A program made the position numbers and the translations under genes. A stretch of DNA of 64,000 bases from contig OX638368.1 of assembly GCA_951812925.1 (NCBI GenBank), forward strand, positions 74,124,422-74,188,421. The letters are read 5' to 3'. This DNA comes from Calliopum simillimum. Lineage: Eukaryota; Arthropoda; Insecta; Diptera; Lauxaniidae. Below the pieces are notes generated by a model that saw nothing but the letters and a program-made list of their open reading frames with translations, was not told the origin of the DNA and did not search any database. Below, piece after piece: positions 46,626 through 58,700 of the stretch (positions are counted from its first letter, which is position 1; each line of letters opens with the position of its first letter).

Positions 46626-48184
46626 TATATGAGGAATTCTCAAAAATTGTGGAACTCTACAGTTTTTGAGGCACATTCACCAAACTTGGTGGAGATGTCA
46701 CTTTTTATATAAGAATCAAAAATTGGAAGGGTACACGTCACGAAAAAAATAGTAAAAAAAGTTACGCATATATATGAAGCAAAACACGTCAAGTGTACCA
46801 GCTGAAAATTATTGTCTCCTATTTCGCTCAAATTTGGCAATATAGTAGTCCTGGTATACAAAAACAATATTCCGGGAGCTTACACCAAAGTTTGTAAAGT
46901 AACTTGTCCCATTCATTTTTGAATGTTCTTTTTATAAAAAAATATTACTTGTGAAAAAAATTTTTTTTCACCGAAATATTTTAAACTTAAAAATACTTTT
47001 GAATTTTTTTTTTTAAAAACCCCCCTTAAATTTTTTTTAAAAGTACTTTAAATTAAAGCATAATTTAAAAGCTTTAAAATGATGTGTGACTCAAGATGGT
47101 ATTCGGTCGCTGGATGAGAGTTTTTGGCATTTAAACGCCCACGGCAGGCAAAACTCTTTGTTTACTCAAGAGGAAGGCATCTTACGAAAAAAGCGTACTA
47201 GGCATTAATTCACACGTATTTCTTGGACGATTCTAAAAAAAGTCACTGCTTTTATCCTGACAGAAAACATAAAAAACCAGGGATGTGTCTCTGTCATGAA
47301 CCAAACAAAATTTTTCCGACATCAGTAAATCGTAAATCGCGTGTGGTCGATGTAATTTTGCGCATATTTTGCTAAAAAAAATTTTGTAAGGAAAAAGTTG
47401 CTTTTGGGTGAAGTTCAATTTATATTCAATTTTGAATATGAAATTTGGAATATCAATGTGTAAGTAACTCTAGATTTTTAATATAATTACACTTTTCTTA
47501 TAATTTTAATAAGTATTCACAGAAATAATTTTTGTTGTTTTTTTTTCACGCTTCGTTTTTGTCCTTTATATAACCTAAAATAAGGCTAATTAATAATGAA
47601 CTCACTTATATATATATGTATATATATATATGTCACACATCATTATAAAGCTTTTAAATTATGCTTTAATTTAAAGTACTTTAAAAAAAAATTTAAGGGG
47701 GGTTTTTTTAAAAAAAAATTCAAAAGTATTTTTAAGTTTAAAATATTTCGGTGAAAAAAAATTTTTTTCACCAAGTAATATTTTATAATAAAAAGAACAT
47801 TTAAAAATGAATCGGATAAGTTACTTTACAAACTTTGGTGTAAGCTCTAAATTTTTCAAAAAACACCTTTTCATGAAAATGACTAAAAATGCCAACTTCA
47901 ACACCCTGTATTTTAACAAAAAATGGTACTAAGACCAAATCATCCTGGAATATTGTTTTTGTATACCAGGACTACTATATTGCCAAATTTGAGCGAAATC
48001 GGAGACAAAAAAATTTTCAGCTGATATACTTGACGTGTTTTGCTTAACTTTTGTTACTATTTTTTTCGTGACGTGTACCCTTCCAATTTTTGATTCTTAT
48101 ATAAAAAGTGACCTCTCCACCAAGTTTGGTGAATGTGCCTCAAAAACTGTAGAATTCCACAATTTTTGAGAATTTCTCATATAA
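46626..48184. repeat. Foldback element with a foreign spacer
   Basis: The arms 46626 to about 47091 and about 47631-48184 are inverted copies; GTATACCAGGACTACTATAT near 47960 returns inverted near 46850. The 540-bp spacer contains a fragment similar to MITE family A (GAGGAAGGCATCTTAC at about 47169, compare 345 and 545). Confidence 0.8.
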
Positions 48185-48699
48185 CTCGCTAACGAAGTTT
48201 TGTCTGAAACTGAAATATCAATAATGCCTTTGATACAAAATTTTTCTCATTTAATTCAATGTGATGTTGATATAATAATAACACAATAGAAACTCTTAAG
48301 ACTTTCAAGTTGTGATCTCAGAAGTGATATGGATGTTGCCCTTTTTGGGAAAAAGTTAGATCCATAAGAAATCGAATGGACGAAAAATGCATTAAGGAGT
48401 TGACTGATTTTGTATATAGTATAATGTGTCTTCCTCACAGTTTAAAAGCTGCTGAATGCATATTTTTTAGTTTATTCTTAATAAAGACGAAGCTTAGAAA
48501 TAAATTAGAGTTCATTACAGCGAATAACATTTTGTTGTCTAAAAAGCTTATTCCAAAAAACATAAAAATTCAATATGTTTGGTCTGCAAAGGAGTTAAGC
48601 TAAAGAGATTATTTAAATACTATGCCACGATTCAGCGCGAGAAGCATCTTTATGTGCACAAAAAATCTTTTTACAACCGAAAGGTAGGTAAAACTTTGG
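48185..48699. other. Intron sequence without a recognised gene
   Basis: A 75-codon ORF (48376-48603) shows no family signature. It may belong to the 5' side of the LINE that follows. Confidence 0.35.
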
Positions 48700-49397
48700 G
48701 GAGTGAAGAACCAGTCTTCACCGGCTATTTCAACTCTCTTTACGAACGACCAAATATACCCTGATCTCGTTGATAAAGCTAATCAATTGGCTAGCATTTT
48801 TTCTAAGAATGCTACTCTCCCTGATAGCAATCAACCACCGCCCAACACTGAGAGAAATTCCTCGACAATGCCGGTGATTCAATTTCGAACTAGGGCAGTG
48901 AAGAAGGTCCTTGCAAACCTCAACATTAACAAAGCGTCAGGGCCGGATGGCATATGAGCCCATGTGTTGAAAAAGTGTGTCTCAACACTGGCTCGACCAT
49001 TACGGAATCTATTTAGCATTTCCTACACTTGTGGTAAATTTCCATAATGTTAGCAGGTTGCTAATGTCCACCAGCCAGTTCCCAAAAAAGACGAGGATAC
49101 CAACCCTAATAATTATCGGTCCACGGAGATCACTGGTGACTTAATGGCGTCCGTCACTGAGAGGTGGAATCAATGTGTCCAATGTGTTGGTGAAAATATA
49201 ATGATTGCTCTGGATCGTGTGTGGCATCGCACCCTCGCGTTTCAAAACTAATTGCATATGGCGTCGGGGATTCCTTCGCTCGTTGAATAACAAGCTTTCG
49301 CAGTGGCCGTTCATATCTAACGTTTTCATATCTAACGAATATTTTATTAACGCTTGAGTTCCCCAGGGTTCTGTCCTATCCGCGTCTCTTTTCCTTG
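48700..49397 (+). pseudogene. LINE reverse transcriptase fragment, left part
   Basis: Reverse transcriptase motifs of a Jockey-like non-LTR element are visible. NKASGPDGI lies at about 48929-48955 with a stop directly after it. A NYRSTEITG-like reading lies near 49110, ALDRVWH at about 49207 and VPQGSVLS at about 49357-49381. Several stops, frameshifts and a deletion near 49140-49190 disrupt it. The match is cut at 49398 by the LTR of Gypsy element 3 and continues after 54227. Confidence 0.75.
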
Positions 49398-49570
49398 TGT
49401 CAGAGTCAGAAACTGTAGTGTGATTCACTGTAGTATTTTAGTAATTTAAAAATTATTTATTCTTATTTATTTGTCTTTCAAAATTGAAAATTTTGAAAAA
49501 GAGAAAATTTGATTTCATTGAATAATAAACGTTTGTGTGTTACACCTATTCTATCTTTTCCTCCCTGACA
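49398..49570 (+). repeat. 5' LTR of Gypsy element 3
   Basis: The 173-bp LTR starts TGTCAGAGTCAG and ends CCCTGACA, an inverted TGTCAG/CTGACA terminus. A degenerate primer site ending CAGAAGTGGGATGG follows. The first 70 bp recur at 54159 as the 3' LTR remnant. Confidence 0.75.
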
Positions 49571-49586
49571 ATTTTACAGAAGTGGG

Positions 49587-51060
49587 ATGGTTCTCTCGTG
49601 TTGCACGGTCGTCGCCCTTAAAGAAAAGTTACGGGAATTAAATTTGCAAACGACGGGTTCAAAAAATGAAATAATTGCACGTCTGCAACAAAATGGTGTT
49701 TCGGAAATCGTTGGAGTTTCGGGTGATTTAGCGGAAGGTGTGGAGTCTTCGCTGGATGCTGCAACTGAACCGCATAAAGAATCTATCATTGGAAAGCTAC
49801 GGGATGATGTAAGTGTGCTCCAACGTGCAATGGAGGCGCTGTCCCAGCAGCTTAATACGGTTATCAATGCGAATCAAGCAAGAACTTCAGAAATGGTTCC
49901 AGAACCTGTGACGCAGAATCCGCTTATCATCCAAAACAACTCACCATCGTCATCAAATAACACATCGTGCATTTATACACAAGCTCAACCGTTCGCTTCG
50001 GTTGCTTGTACGCCGTTTTCATCTGCAGGATCCACATCTACGCAGGCGTTCGCTTCAGTTGCCAGTGGATCGCTCTCTTGTGTAACACGTACACAAGAGC
50101 AGCCGAGTTCATCGTTTTTACTTGCACCATTATCTTCTTTCGATACTTTTGCACAGCCGTACGCTTCGGTTGCCAATACACGGCTTTCTTTATGCGCAAC
50201 GTATGAAGAAAATCAACACCGGATTTTATGTTCTTCTGCGCGAGGAATTTTTTGTGCACATAAAAATGCGAACAATTGTGGCTGCGGTAAAATTGTTCGC
50301 TCACAGCTCTTCATCTCAACCAAATGTTCACACAAATTATTTTCAACATGGTGCTAACAGATATCGCGTTGGTACGTCACAACCACATAATGTGCATTCA
50401 TATCCTGCTTTACCGTTGCCGCAGCTAAATGATGCACGTCCTTCGTCAAATATATTTTCAAATACTAAAGAAATAATTTCATTGATTCCGGAGTTTGATC
50501 CTTCATCGAAAACATCGTTGAATCCCCAGCAGTTTATAAACAGAATTTCAGTGCTTAAAAATGCATATCATTGGGATGATATGTCCCTTATTTTTTGCGT
50601 ACAACAAAAGATGCAGAGTTCAGAAAAATCTGGGTAGAGTCTCTACAAGAAGTGTTTTTCTCCTGGCCGCAATTCTCAACGAAGTTTTTGGAAGATTTTC
50701 CGAATGTGGAAAACGTTGCTCATGGAAAGAAAGGTGGTCTTCCGGACTCAGCGATTGTACGTCATATTATAAATAGAATCAATAGGCCAGACTTAAAGAA
50801 AAAAATTTCGAACGAATACGTGACTTGCAATGAACTGCTACGCGATATTGCATCGTTTTGCGCTCATAATGAGCTAAAAGCCTCGACGTATTCGAGTGTT
50901 AAACCAAGATCACAAACCGACAGTACCTCAAAGGAGATGGAAACATAAAATGCTTTAATTGCCATAAATTAGGGCATTACTCGACGAAGTGTCCAGAGCC
51001 TCAGCGGAAAGATAGATGTCAGGTTTGTCAACGTACAAATCACCAAACAGCAAATTTTCC
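49587..51060 (+). pseudogene. gag: Gypsy element 3 gag with SAP-like N-terminus and zinc knuckle
   Basis: The first residues (LKEKLRELNLQTTGSKNEII) form a SAP-like motif as in Gypsy element 2. A long Ser/Thr/Gln-rich stretch with repeated FASVA/YASVA phrases follows. The reading shifts frame near 50200-50360. The capsid part has LIPEFDPSSKTSLNPQQFIN, and a further frameshift lies near 50600. A zinc knuckle (CFNCHKLGHYSTKC) and a second cysteine motif lie near 50949-51060. Multiple breaks make it non-functional. Confidence 0.75.
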
Positions 51061-54000
51061 AGAAAAAGGAAAAAATAGTGTGAAGAAAATTGATGCTGAT
51101 ATTTTAGCCATTAGTAAAGTTACCGATCTTGTGAAAAGAATAAAAGTTAATGGTAGACACGAAACATTTGCATTCATTGATCCAGGCAGTAACCGCACTC
51201 TAGTGCGAATATCGTTTGCTGATATAGTTGGCGAGTCAAAAGGATGCTAAACAACATTAAGTGGTTTCGCTGGAGGTAAATTTGTGTCAACAAAGAAACT
51301 TACAGCTGAGATAGAAATTGATAGCAACACTTTTGAAACAGAGTTGCTCGTCGTTGACGAAAATCTCATATCCGAAGACATTCTTCTTGGAAAATATGCC
51401 TTTGCCGAGAAGGTGTTTGTTTAGCCATAGAAGGTGATGATTGTAGGGTAGAAGAGGTTGCTAAGTTAACCACTAGCGATAACTTAAATAAATTTGAGAT
51501 GCAACAACAACATCAAGTTCTTTCTGAGCATCGTTACTGTTTTGCCGAGAAGACCTCCGAGTTGGGAAGATGTTCAGTTAAGAAAATGGAAATAAAATTA
51601 AATTAAGATGTTCCCGTTAATTTAAAGCCTTACCGTTTTCATTTCGCTAAGCAACCTATTGTCACTCAGCTCGTTAAAGAATTACTGGATAACAAAATCA
51701 TTCGTCCCTCGGATTCATCATATGCTTCGCCAGTAGTGTTGGTTGACAAAAAAAAATGGTGAACACCGACTATGCGTGGACTATCGTCTCTTAAAATCCA
51801 GCACTGCAAAGACTCCGTTTCCTATGCCAAATTTAGAGCAACAGTTTGCACAACTGGCGGGTAATAGCTACTTCTTATCATTGGATCTGCGGATGGGCTA
51901 CCATCAAATTGAAATTGCAGAGACTTCAAAGAAATTTACCGCTTTTGTGAACACAGACGGTCATTATGAATACAACAGAATGCCTTTCGGGCTCGTCAGC
52001 GCTCCAGCTGTATTTCAAAGTATGATGAACACAATCATTGCAGGAATGAATTCTGGCGAAATTCTTGCATACCTTGATGATGTCATTATTCCAAGCAAGA
52101 CCATAGAAGAAGGACTACGTCTCGAAAAATTTCTTCGTATTCTAAAAAAACATGGACTAACTTTACGACTGGATAAGTGCAGATTTTTAGTCACGGAAAT
52201 TTCTCATTTGGGACATATTGTCAACAAAATTGGTATTACCCCAGGAAGCGAAAAGGTCAGCGCCATTCGAAATTTTAAAATACCTACTAATATAACCGAA
52301 GTTCGATTTTTTAGAAAATTTGTCGAGAATCACTCAATTCTTTCAAAGCCGCTTACAAACATGCTTCGGAAAAGTGAGGAGAGAACTCTCATGTGGGGAG
52401 AGCCTCAACAAAAAGCCTTCAATGATCTCATCGATATTTTGTGCAAGAAACCGGTACTAGCATTATATGACTTTAATGCATACCACGAGGTACAAACAGA
52501 TGCAAGCAGGAGTATTGCTGCAGTCAACAAATGGCAAAGATTGGAAACCTGTTTTTTATTATAGTCGGCATTGCACAGAAGCTGAGACGAAATTCCATAG
52601 TTAAGAGTTGGAAATTCTCGCAGTCGTTGAATCACTGGACCGATTCCGAGCCTAAATCTTGGGAAAACCGTTCAAACTCATCACAGATTGCTCTGCTATA
52701 GCTAAAGTTAGAGCCAACAAGGAATTAATTCCCAAAATTGCTCGCTGGTGGATCAAAATTTTGGATTTTGATTGTGAGTTTATCCATCGCGAAGGATCGC
52801 GTTTGTCTCACGTTGACGCTTTGAGCCGCGCACCTGACTTGCCACCAAAAATCATAGATGACAGTGGGTATATTCTTAAAGTTGAGGCAGATAAAAATGA
52901 TTGGCTCCTAACGATGCAACTACAAGACTCTGCGCTACGAAATATTATTGCAGTATTAAAAGGTGAATCAAAGTCCGAGCAAGAAAAACAAATCAAGCAT
53001 GAGTATTCTTATAAAAATCATCGTTTGTATCGTATAGAAAATGGTGCGTTACGTTTTGTTGTACCAAAATCAATTCGCTGGCGTATTATTAAATTGTGCC
53101 ACGATGATGTAGGGCATTTTGGCTTAGAAAAAAACTATAAAACGGATAAAAGAAAAATTTTGGTTCCAGAAGATCAGAAAATATACCAGATTTCTGTTAT
53201 CATAAAACCAAAGGAGGAAAACCAGAAGGCCAGATGTACTTCAGTTGTCCTCAACCGATACCATTTCGATCAATACACATAGACCATTTAGGAAATATAT
53301 ATGTTTTAACGATTACTGACGATTTCAGCAAATACTCGATTGTTAAAGCCGTTCGAAGTACTAAAAACTTTCCCAGTAATAAGCGTACTTAATGAAATCA
53401 CGAGCTACTTTGGTTTGCCAAAACAGATAATTACCGACCGAGGAACAGCATATACTTCGTAAATGTTTGAAGAATACTGCGAAAATAATGATATCCGTCA
53501 TATTAAGACAGCCGTCCGTACTCCGAGGGCAAACGGTCAAGTCGAGCGCACAAACGGAATGGTTTTGACATGTTTCCGTACTTCAACTGTGGAAGAAAAA
53601 GATTGGGATCTGCTCCTAAGAAATATACAATGGACCATAAACTCGCAAAGAAACGCAACTTCTGGTTTCACACCAAATGAGCTTGTGTTCGTTTTTAAGC
53701 TCCAAGACGTTGCGCAGAATCATCTCCTAGCTGCCGTACATGGTGATGACGATGAACACTTGGATAATATGCCAATCACAACTAAGAGACAAAAAGCAGT
53801 TGAAAATATTATGCAAGAGCGCGCTTAATGGAAAGAACTATTCGACAAAAGGCATGCTAAGCAAACTGAATATCATGAGGATGGCTTGGTCGTCATTGAA
53901 AACGAAGCCTCAACTACCAAACAATCTCGAAAGCTGGAACCAAAGTACCGTGGACCTTATGCCATCAAGAAGGTCCTTGGGAATGACCGATATCTTATTC

Positions 54001-54158
54001 AAGATGTACCAGGTGTGCAGATATCATCCCGCAAATTTTGTTCAATTTGTGCTTCAGACAAAATCAAGCCTTGGTGCCAAAGTCCACCTGAACTGGATGA
54101 TCGCGATGAGCACGATTCCAACGATCCGAGGACGATTCTGCGACAGGATTGGCCGAGT
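51061..54158 (+). pseudogene. pol: Gypsy element 3 pol, heavily mutated
   Basis: The protease region has IDPGSNRT near 51177-51200. Stops occur near 51248, 51423 and 51603. RT is open at 51743-52564 with NRMPFGLVSAPAVFQSMM and the catalytic AYLDDVI near 52069. RNase H is split by a stop near 52562 and frameshifts before 52659. Integrase pieces show HDDVGHFG near 53101, ITDRGTAY near 53435 and GQVERTN near 53538. The C-terminal GPYAIKKV segment lies near 53955. At least six breaks; an old copy compared with Gypsy element 2. Confidence 0.8.
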
Positions 54159-54227
54159 TGTCAGAGTCAGAAACTGTAGTGTGATTCACTGTAGTATTTT
54201 AGTGATTTAAAAATTATTTATTTATAA
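54159..54227 (+). repeat. 3' LTR of Gypsy element 3, truncated
   Basis: The first 70 bp of the LTR, TGTCAGAGTCAGAAACTG onward, with one mismatch to 49398. Then the sequence jumps to LINE coding sequence. A deletion removed the rest of the LTR and part of the LINE. Confidence 0.75.
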
Positions 54228-54840
54228 GAAAGGGCCAAGTGTTTAAGTTGTCTTAAACGGTGTAAGAAATACTTCACTCCTGTTAATCTTCAGACTGTCT
54301 TTTTCGCCTATATTAGACCTAATCTAGAGTACAATTCGCACATCTGGGCCGGGGCTCCAAAAACTACTTTGGAGCTGCTACACAGAGTTCAACGTCGTGC
54401 GATAAAGTTGATTGAGGATGCAGATGTTGTATCCTCTATTAACTCTCTTAAACACCAACGTGCTGTGTGTTACCCTTCTTTATAGATATTATTATGGGAT
54501 GTGTTCCAGAGAAATTTATGGGCTGGTTCCGTGAGTTCGTATATTTTCTCGCAGCACTCGGGCCTCTCATCAGGCCCATCCCTATTGCGTTACAACGGTG
54601 TTCAACAGAACATCGCACTACCGAGATAATTCGTTCTTTAGTCGTACGACCTAGTTGTGGAATAATCTTCCTGCGAGCGTTTTTCCCTACAGCTGTGACA
54701 TCGGTAGTTTTAAAAAAAATGCTCATCGACTTTACTCTATCCCTCTAACTCATTTCCTTTTCTATAAATCAACACGGTGCATTGCGTGCTATCGCCTGAG
54801 CGTTGATTTAAGTAATAAAAAAAATAAACAAAAATAAAAA
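54228..54840 (+). pseudogene. LINE ORF2 C-terminal fragment, right part
   Basis: The reading has FAYIRPNLEYNSHIWAGAP and LLHRVQRRAIKLI, the conserved thumb region after the RT of Jockey-like LINEs. LWNNLPASVFP follows near 54657. An A-rich stretch ends the element near 54840. It is the continuation of the LINE at 48700-49397 minus a deleted middle. Confidence 0.75.
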
Positions 54841-54949
54841 AACTCAGTATTCTGGCATAATAGAATAAAACAAAGTTCAAGTCCCAATCCACTATAAACG
54901 GTATCATTGTTATTTAAATTACACTACGGAACTTTCCGAACAGATACAT

Positions 54950-55366
54950 TAGAGTTATTCACGATCTGGAGTAACGAGCTGAGTAACAGGGTAAAAGTGC
55001 ACTCAGTTATTCTGAATAGTGACCATACTCAATACTTTGCACGTATATTTGCTTTTTGTTTCTTAAAATAATTTTAGCTGACAAAAAAAAAAAAAATTTT
55101 TTAATTGAATATTTTGATCTCATTCAAATTTTTATTTTTGATGAACGGAAATTGCCTTTCAATCATAAACAAGTTCAAACGTTTCTATAGGAATAGAAAT
55201 AGTAAAAAAAGGCAAAAGTGTAAGATTACTTTACACTAGAAAATAGCTTGACTAAAAGGGTAAAAGAGTAACAGAGTAACTTACGTACATTTTGTTGTTG
55301 TGGTTGTGCACTGTTACCCTGTTACTCTGTTACTCAGGACGTTACTCTAGATCGTGAATACCTCTA
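54950..55366. mobile_element. Short TIR element, hAT-like ends
   Basis: The ends are TAGAGTTATTCACGATCTGG and, inverted, TAGAGGTATTCACGATCTAG, extending about 50 bp through TGAGTAACAG phrases. No clear 8-bp duplication remains. No ORF. Confidence 0.6.
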
Positions 55367-56589
55367 TTGAGTTTTATGGCAAGCGGAGGGACACGAAGAA
55401 CAACGTTGGCTACAAACTCAACGAATTTGTTCGAAAAATTTCATAGTGTTAACTGCCACAAAGAACATAGACAATATTTGCAAAAATGTATTACGCGCTA
55501 TTTACAAAAAGGGGCTACACTAAGCTGCTACTGCTTTGATTTAATAAGTTGACGAGTTGCTGGTGCTACGACTTGCGAATTTTTCAAAAGTTTCAGTCGC
55601 AGCAAAACGACAACGCCTGAAGTTGTTAAAAAATATGTGCTTCGTATTTTGTCAACCGCTGATTTTTGATTATGCTTCGACTTCGACTTGTTCAATCGTC
55701 GCAAGCAGAAGTTTAAGCTACAGTTTATTTTGAAATCGTGCAAATAGCTTATGATAGCAAAATTTTTCGACTTTTGCTGCTTACGCACTTTTGAAATTTA
55801 AGCACTGTTTTTTTTTTTTAAATGTACCGTTTCTGACCTTTTTTTCAAAAATTATCTACCTTAAATTTTTTTTTTATTCAGTAAGTGCTTACGAGTAATT
55901 TGACACATTTTTTAGAGTTCTCGATAGTTCAATTCAAATTTGTACATGCTTGTAGACATTTCTGCAAAAAAAAATCAAATATTCCGATTTTGACTTGATA
56001 GAGTATGTGACATGTGTGGAAAAAGTGCAGATATCAAGCAAGATGTCGGTCGTAGCTTTGCCATTTGCGACCGATTTTTGGAAATTTTTTCTTCTAAAGA
56101 ACTAAAACCCTTACCATGCCATCAAAATAAAATATATGAAAATTCGTTCAAAAATTGCTGTTTTTCGTCTCTTGGTATAAAATGCCCTTTAGGCAGGCCC
56201 AAAATGAAATCCTTGGGTGCTGAAGATAAACCTTGTACCAGAAAATTGTTATTTCATATTTTATTTAATATTTTTTTTGGATTTGTAGCAGTGTAATTGT
56301 TTCTCTGATTAACAGACCTGGCGCTCGAGTCGCTGCAACAACAACTTATTTGAAAGGTGAAATATCTCTCTTCTAACAAATATCCTACCAAATCGGGCAA
56401 CTAACGCAGAAGAGTACCGCATTTAGAACTATAGGCAGGCTTTGTGATGACCCAATATGAGCCGTTTCAGTGAAAACAAATATGAAATAAAGTAATGAGA
56501 CCACACATTAGTCCTCATTAACGTGAAATCAAAAAGAATTATATTTACAACCATTTTTAAAATTCTTCAAAATAACCTGACTAAAGTCG
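55367..56589. other. Intron sequence without a recognised gene
   Basis: It contains short ORFs (55528-55788 minus, 56012-56296 plus) without family signatures. The second has a few Cys residues and LGRPK but no complete domain. Confidence 0.4.
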
Positions 56590-57051
56590 ACGGAAGAGGA
56601 ATGCCGAGAAGCCGAAAAGATAGCGTTTGAAGTATTCTAGCAAGTTTTTCGAACTCTGTGGTGAAGACAGATTGAGTATTGGCTAGAATTGTTACTAGGG
56701 ACGAAACTTGGGTTCATCATAATAAACCTGAGTTGAAAAAGGAGTTTATGCAGTGACACAAAAAAGCACACCACCACCTAAGAAGTTTAAAGTGTCACAT
56801 TGGGCTAGGAAAATCGTGGCTATAGTCTTTTGGGTCCCAGAAGCGATCCTGTTGGTCGATTATAAAGATAAAAATGTCTCCATAACCGGAAACTAATACG
56901 CTTCAATCTAAGGGTGATTTAAGAAAGCCTCAGAGAAAAAAGCAAGGGGAACTGACCATAAGTGTTCACCTTCTGCACGAGAGCCGTGTTGGGATGGCCG
57001 ACATGAAGAAGGTGGGCTCCGAAATATGGCTCACCCACATAAAGTCTTGAC
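56590..57051 (+). pseudogene. mariner transposase relic
   Basis: Mariner transposase cuts and pastes at TA sites with a DD34D triad. The reading TRDETWVHHNKPEL at about 56694-56735 contains the first catalytic Asp motif. It is followed by a degraded segment with FGSQKRS, a KITGN-like stretch, LRKPQRKKQGELTI and an LLH reading near 56970 where the second Asp should be. Stops and frameshifts are frequent. A hAT element interrupts it at 57052. No mariner TIRs were located. Confidence 0.65.
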
Positions 57052-57284
57052 TAGATAATGCAATACCGGAGCAAAAAATGCGATACCGGTATCCGGAATT
57101 GAAATTTTTCCAAAACTGGGATCCCGGTATACACCGGTATTCTTTGCAATGACAAAAATGGAATTAAGAGAGGGCAAATATGAATAACATACGTCCGCAC
57201 ATCATAGATTTATGCCCAATGATCTGGTTTAATACAAAAACTAGTAAGGGTGTAACTTTTGGCCTGGCCAAAAAGTAAATACCC

Positions 57285-58032
57285 TACACTGCAGTATTTT
57301 GAAGCTTTTGCTTATAAAGTAGGTGCCACGCCCTCTTGTCCGAGTTCGTCTAGTTTAAGCTTAGAGGGTGCACTTATAGTCCTTAGTATTTGAGTGAAAT
57401 TTAGTTGGATTATCTCAAAAAAACTCTTTCATTATCGCATTTTGAAACTTTGGCTTATATGAGAGGTGCCACGCCCCATTGTCTGAATTCACCCAATTCT
57501 TGTTGAGATCTTTCATTTATAATTTCTAGTATCTGAGTCAAATTTGGTTCGAATATATCAAAAAACGTTTTCAGTATAGCGTTTTCAAGCTTTTGCTTAT
57601 ATGGGAGGTGCCACGGCCTCTTGTCCAAATTCGCCTAGTTTTTTTTTAGAACTTGCGCTTACAATTCGTAGTATTTATGTGTATTTTGGTTGCATTTTCG
57701 TGAAAAATACTCCTAAAATTCCATTTTGAATATATTTTTTGTATGGGCGGTAGGCGTGTCCGTTGACCGATTTCGCTCATTTTCAATCCCCCGAGCTAAC
57801 TTTGACGACGGAGGCTGTGCACCAAATTTCATTGAATTATCTTGCTTAGTTTTCCCAAAAAGTGTATTTCCACACACAGCTAGCCAGCCAGCCAGCCAGC
57901 CAGCCAGCCAGACAGACGGACATGGCTATATCGACTCAGGAGGTGACGCTGAACCAGAATATATATACTTTTCTATATCTGTGCGTTACAAACGGAAGGA
58001 CAAAGTGAATATACCCTTGGTGTAGGGTATAA
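57285..58032. repeat. Repeat with TACCCTACAC ends and a tandem array of about 142 bp
   Basis: It starts ATACCCTACAC and ends GTGTAGGGTAT. Three units each hold GCTTATA then GAGGTGCCAC or GTAGGTGCCAC and CTTGTC at about 57325, 57467 and 57605. A CCAGCCAGCCAG microsatellite and the phrase ACATGGCTATATCGACTCAG, seen widely in fly genomes, follow at 57885-57940. It is the inverse relative of 10890-11340. Confidence 0.65.
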
Positions 58033-58053
58033 AAAACATGAATTAGAATAACC

Positions 58054-58410
58054 AGGCATGTCGTGAAATTCAATTGATTTCAATCGGATTTCATTTGGGA
58101 GGCTTTTTGATGAAAACGGTGAGTCGAACGATAAAAAGTATAAGAATCTCTTTTGTGGAGAAAACCAGGTTCTACAAGAAGTATTGATTTGCATTAACGT
58201 AAAAATTACCGTTTAGAAAACATTCGATGAAATCAAATTTTTCGACTTTTTGCTGTTTTTTAAGAATATTTCCTAAACGGTTATTTTTTCGTTAATGCAA
58301 ATCAATACTGTTAGTAGAACCTGTTATTCTCCACAAAAGAGATTCTTAAACTTTTTATCGTTCGACTCACCGATTTCATCAAAAAGCCTCCCAAATTTCA
58401 CGACATGCCT
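58054..58410. repeat. Foldback palindrome, 357 bp
   Basis: AGGCATGTCGTGAAATT at 58054 returns inverted ending at 58410. It shares GGTGAGTCGAACGATAAAAA with the palindrome at 38634-38972, so the two belong to one family. Confidence 0.8.
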
Positions 58411-58480
58411 GAACGCTTTGTTTTTATATTAAATAAAAAAAATAAATAAAGTATAGTTACTCTTCAATTCAAATAAGCTA

Positions 58481-58700
58481 CTATAAGCTATAAGTACTAT
58501 TAAGGTTTAAATTATTAACATAGGAACGTAGAAACGGAAGTTCATCAAGGTTTTCGCCCTCCAGACTTGACATTATTTTTGTGCAAATTACTCCAATAGA
58601 AGCAAAAGCCCTTTCGGATTGCACACTCGTTGGTGAAATCAAAGGAAATCGTTGTAGATAAGTAAGATTCAAGTATCTTTTGCCAATGTTTTCATTTTCA
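58481..58700 (-). pseudogene. hAT transposase C-terminal dimerisation fragment
   Basis: The reading NLTYLQRFPLISPTSVQSERAF, then VICTKIMSSLEGENLDELPFL, matches the hAT C-terminal dimerisation motif, in which a Ser-x-x-SER-x-F core is diagnostic. This region lets hAT transposases form active multimers. The rest of the transposase is missing or too decayed to recognise between here and 59147. Confidence 0.8.

Noticed and set aside
56012..56296. 94-codon ORF as a zinc-finger gene
   Set aside because: Cysteines are present but lack the spacing of any known finger; the region has no other coding sign.
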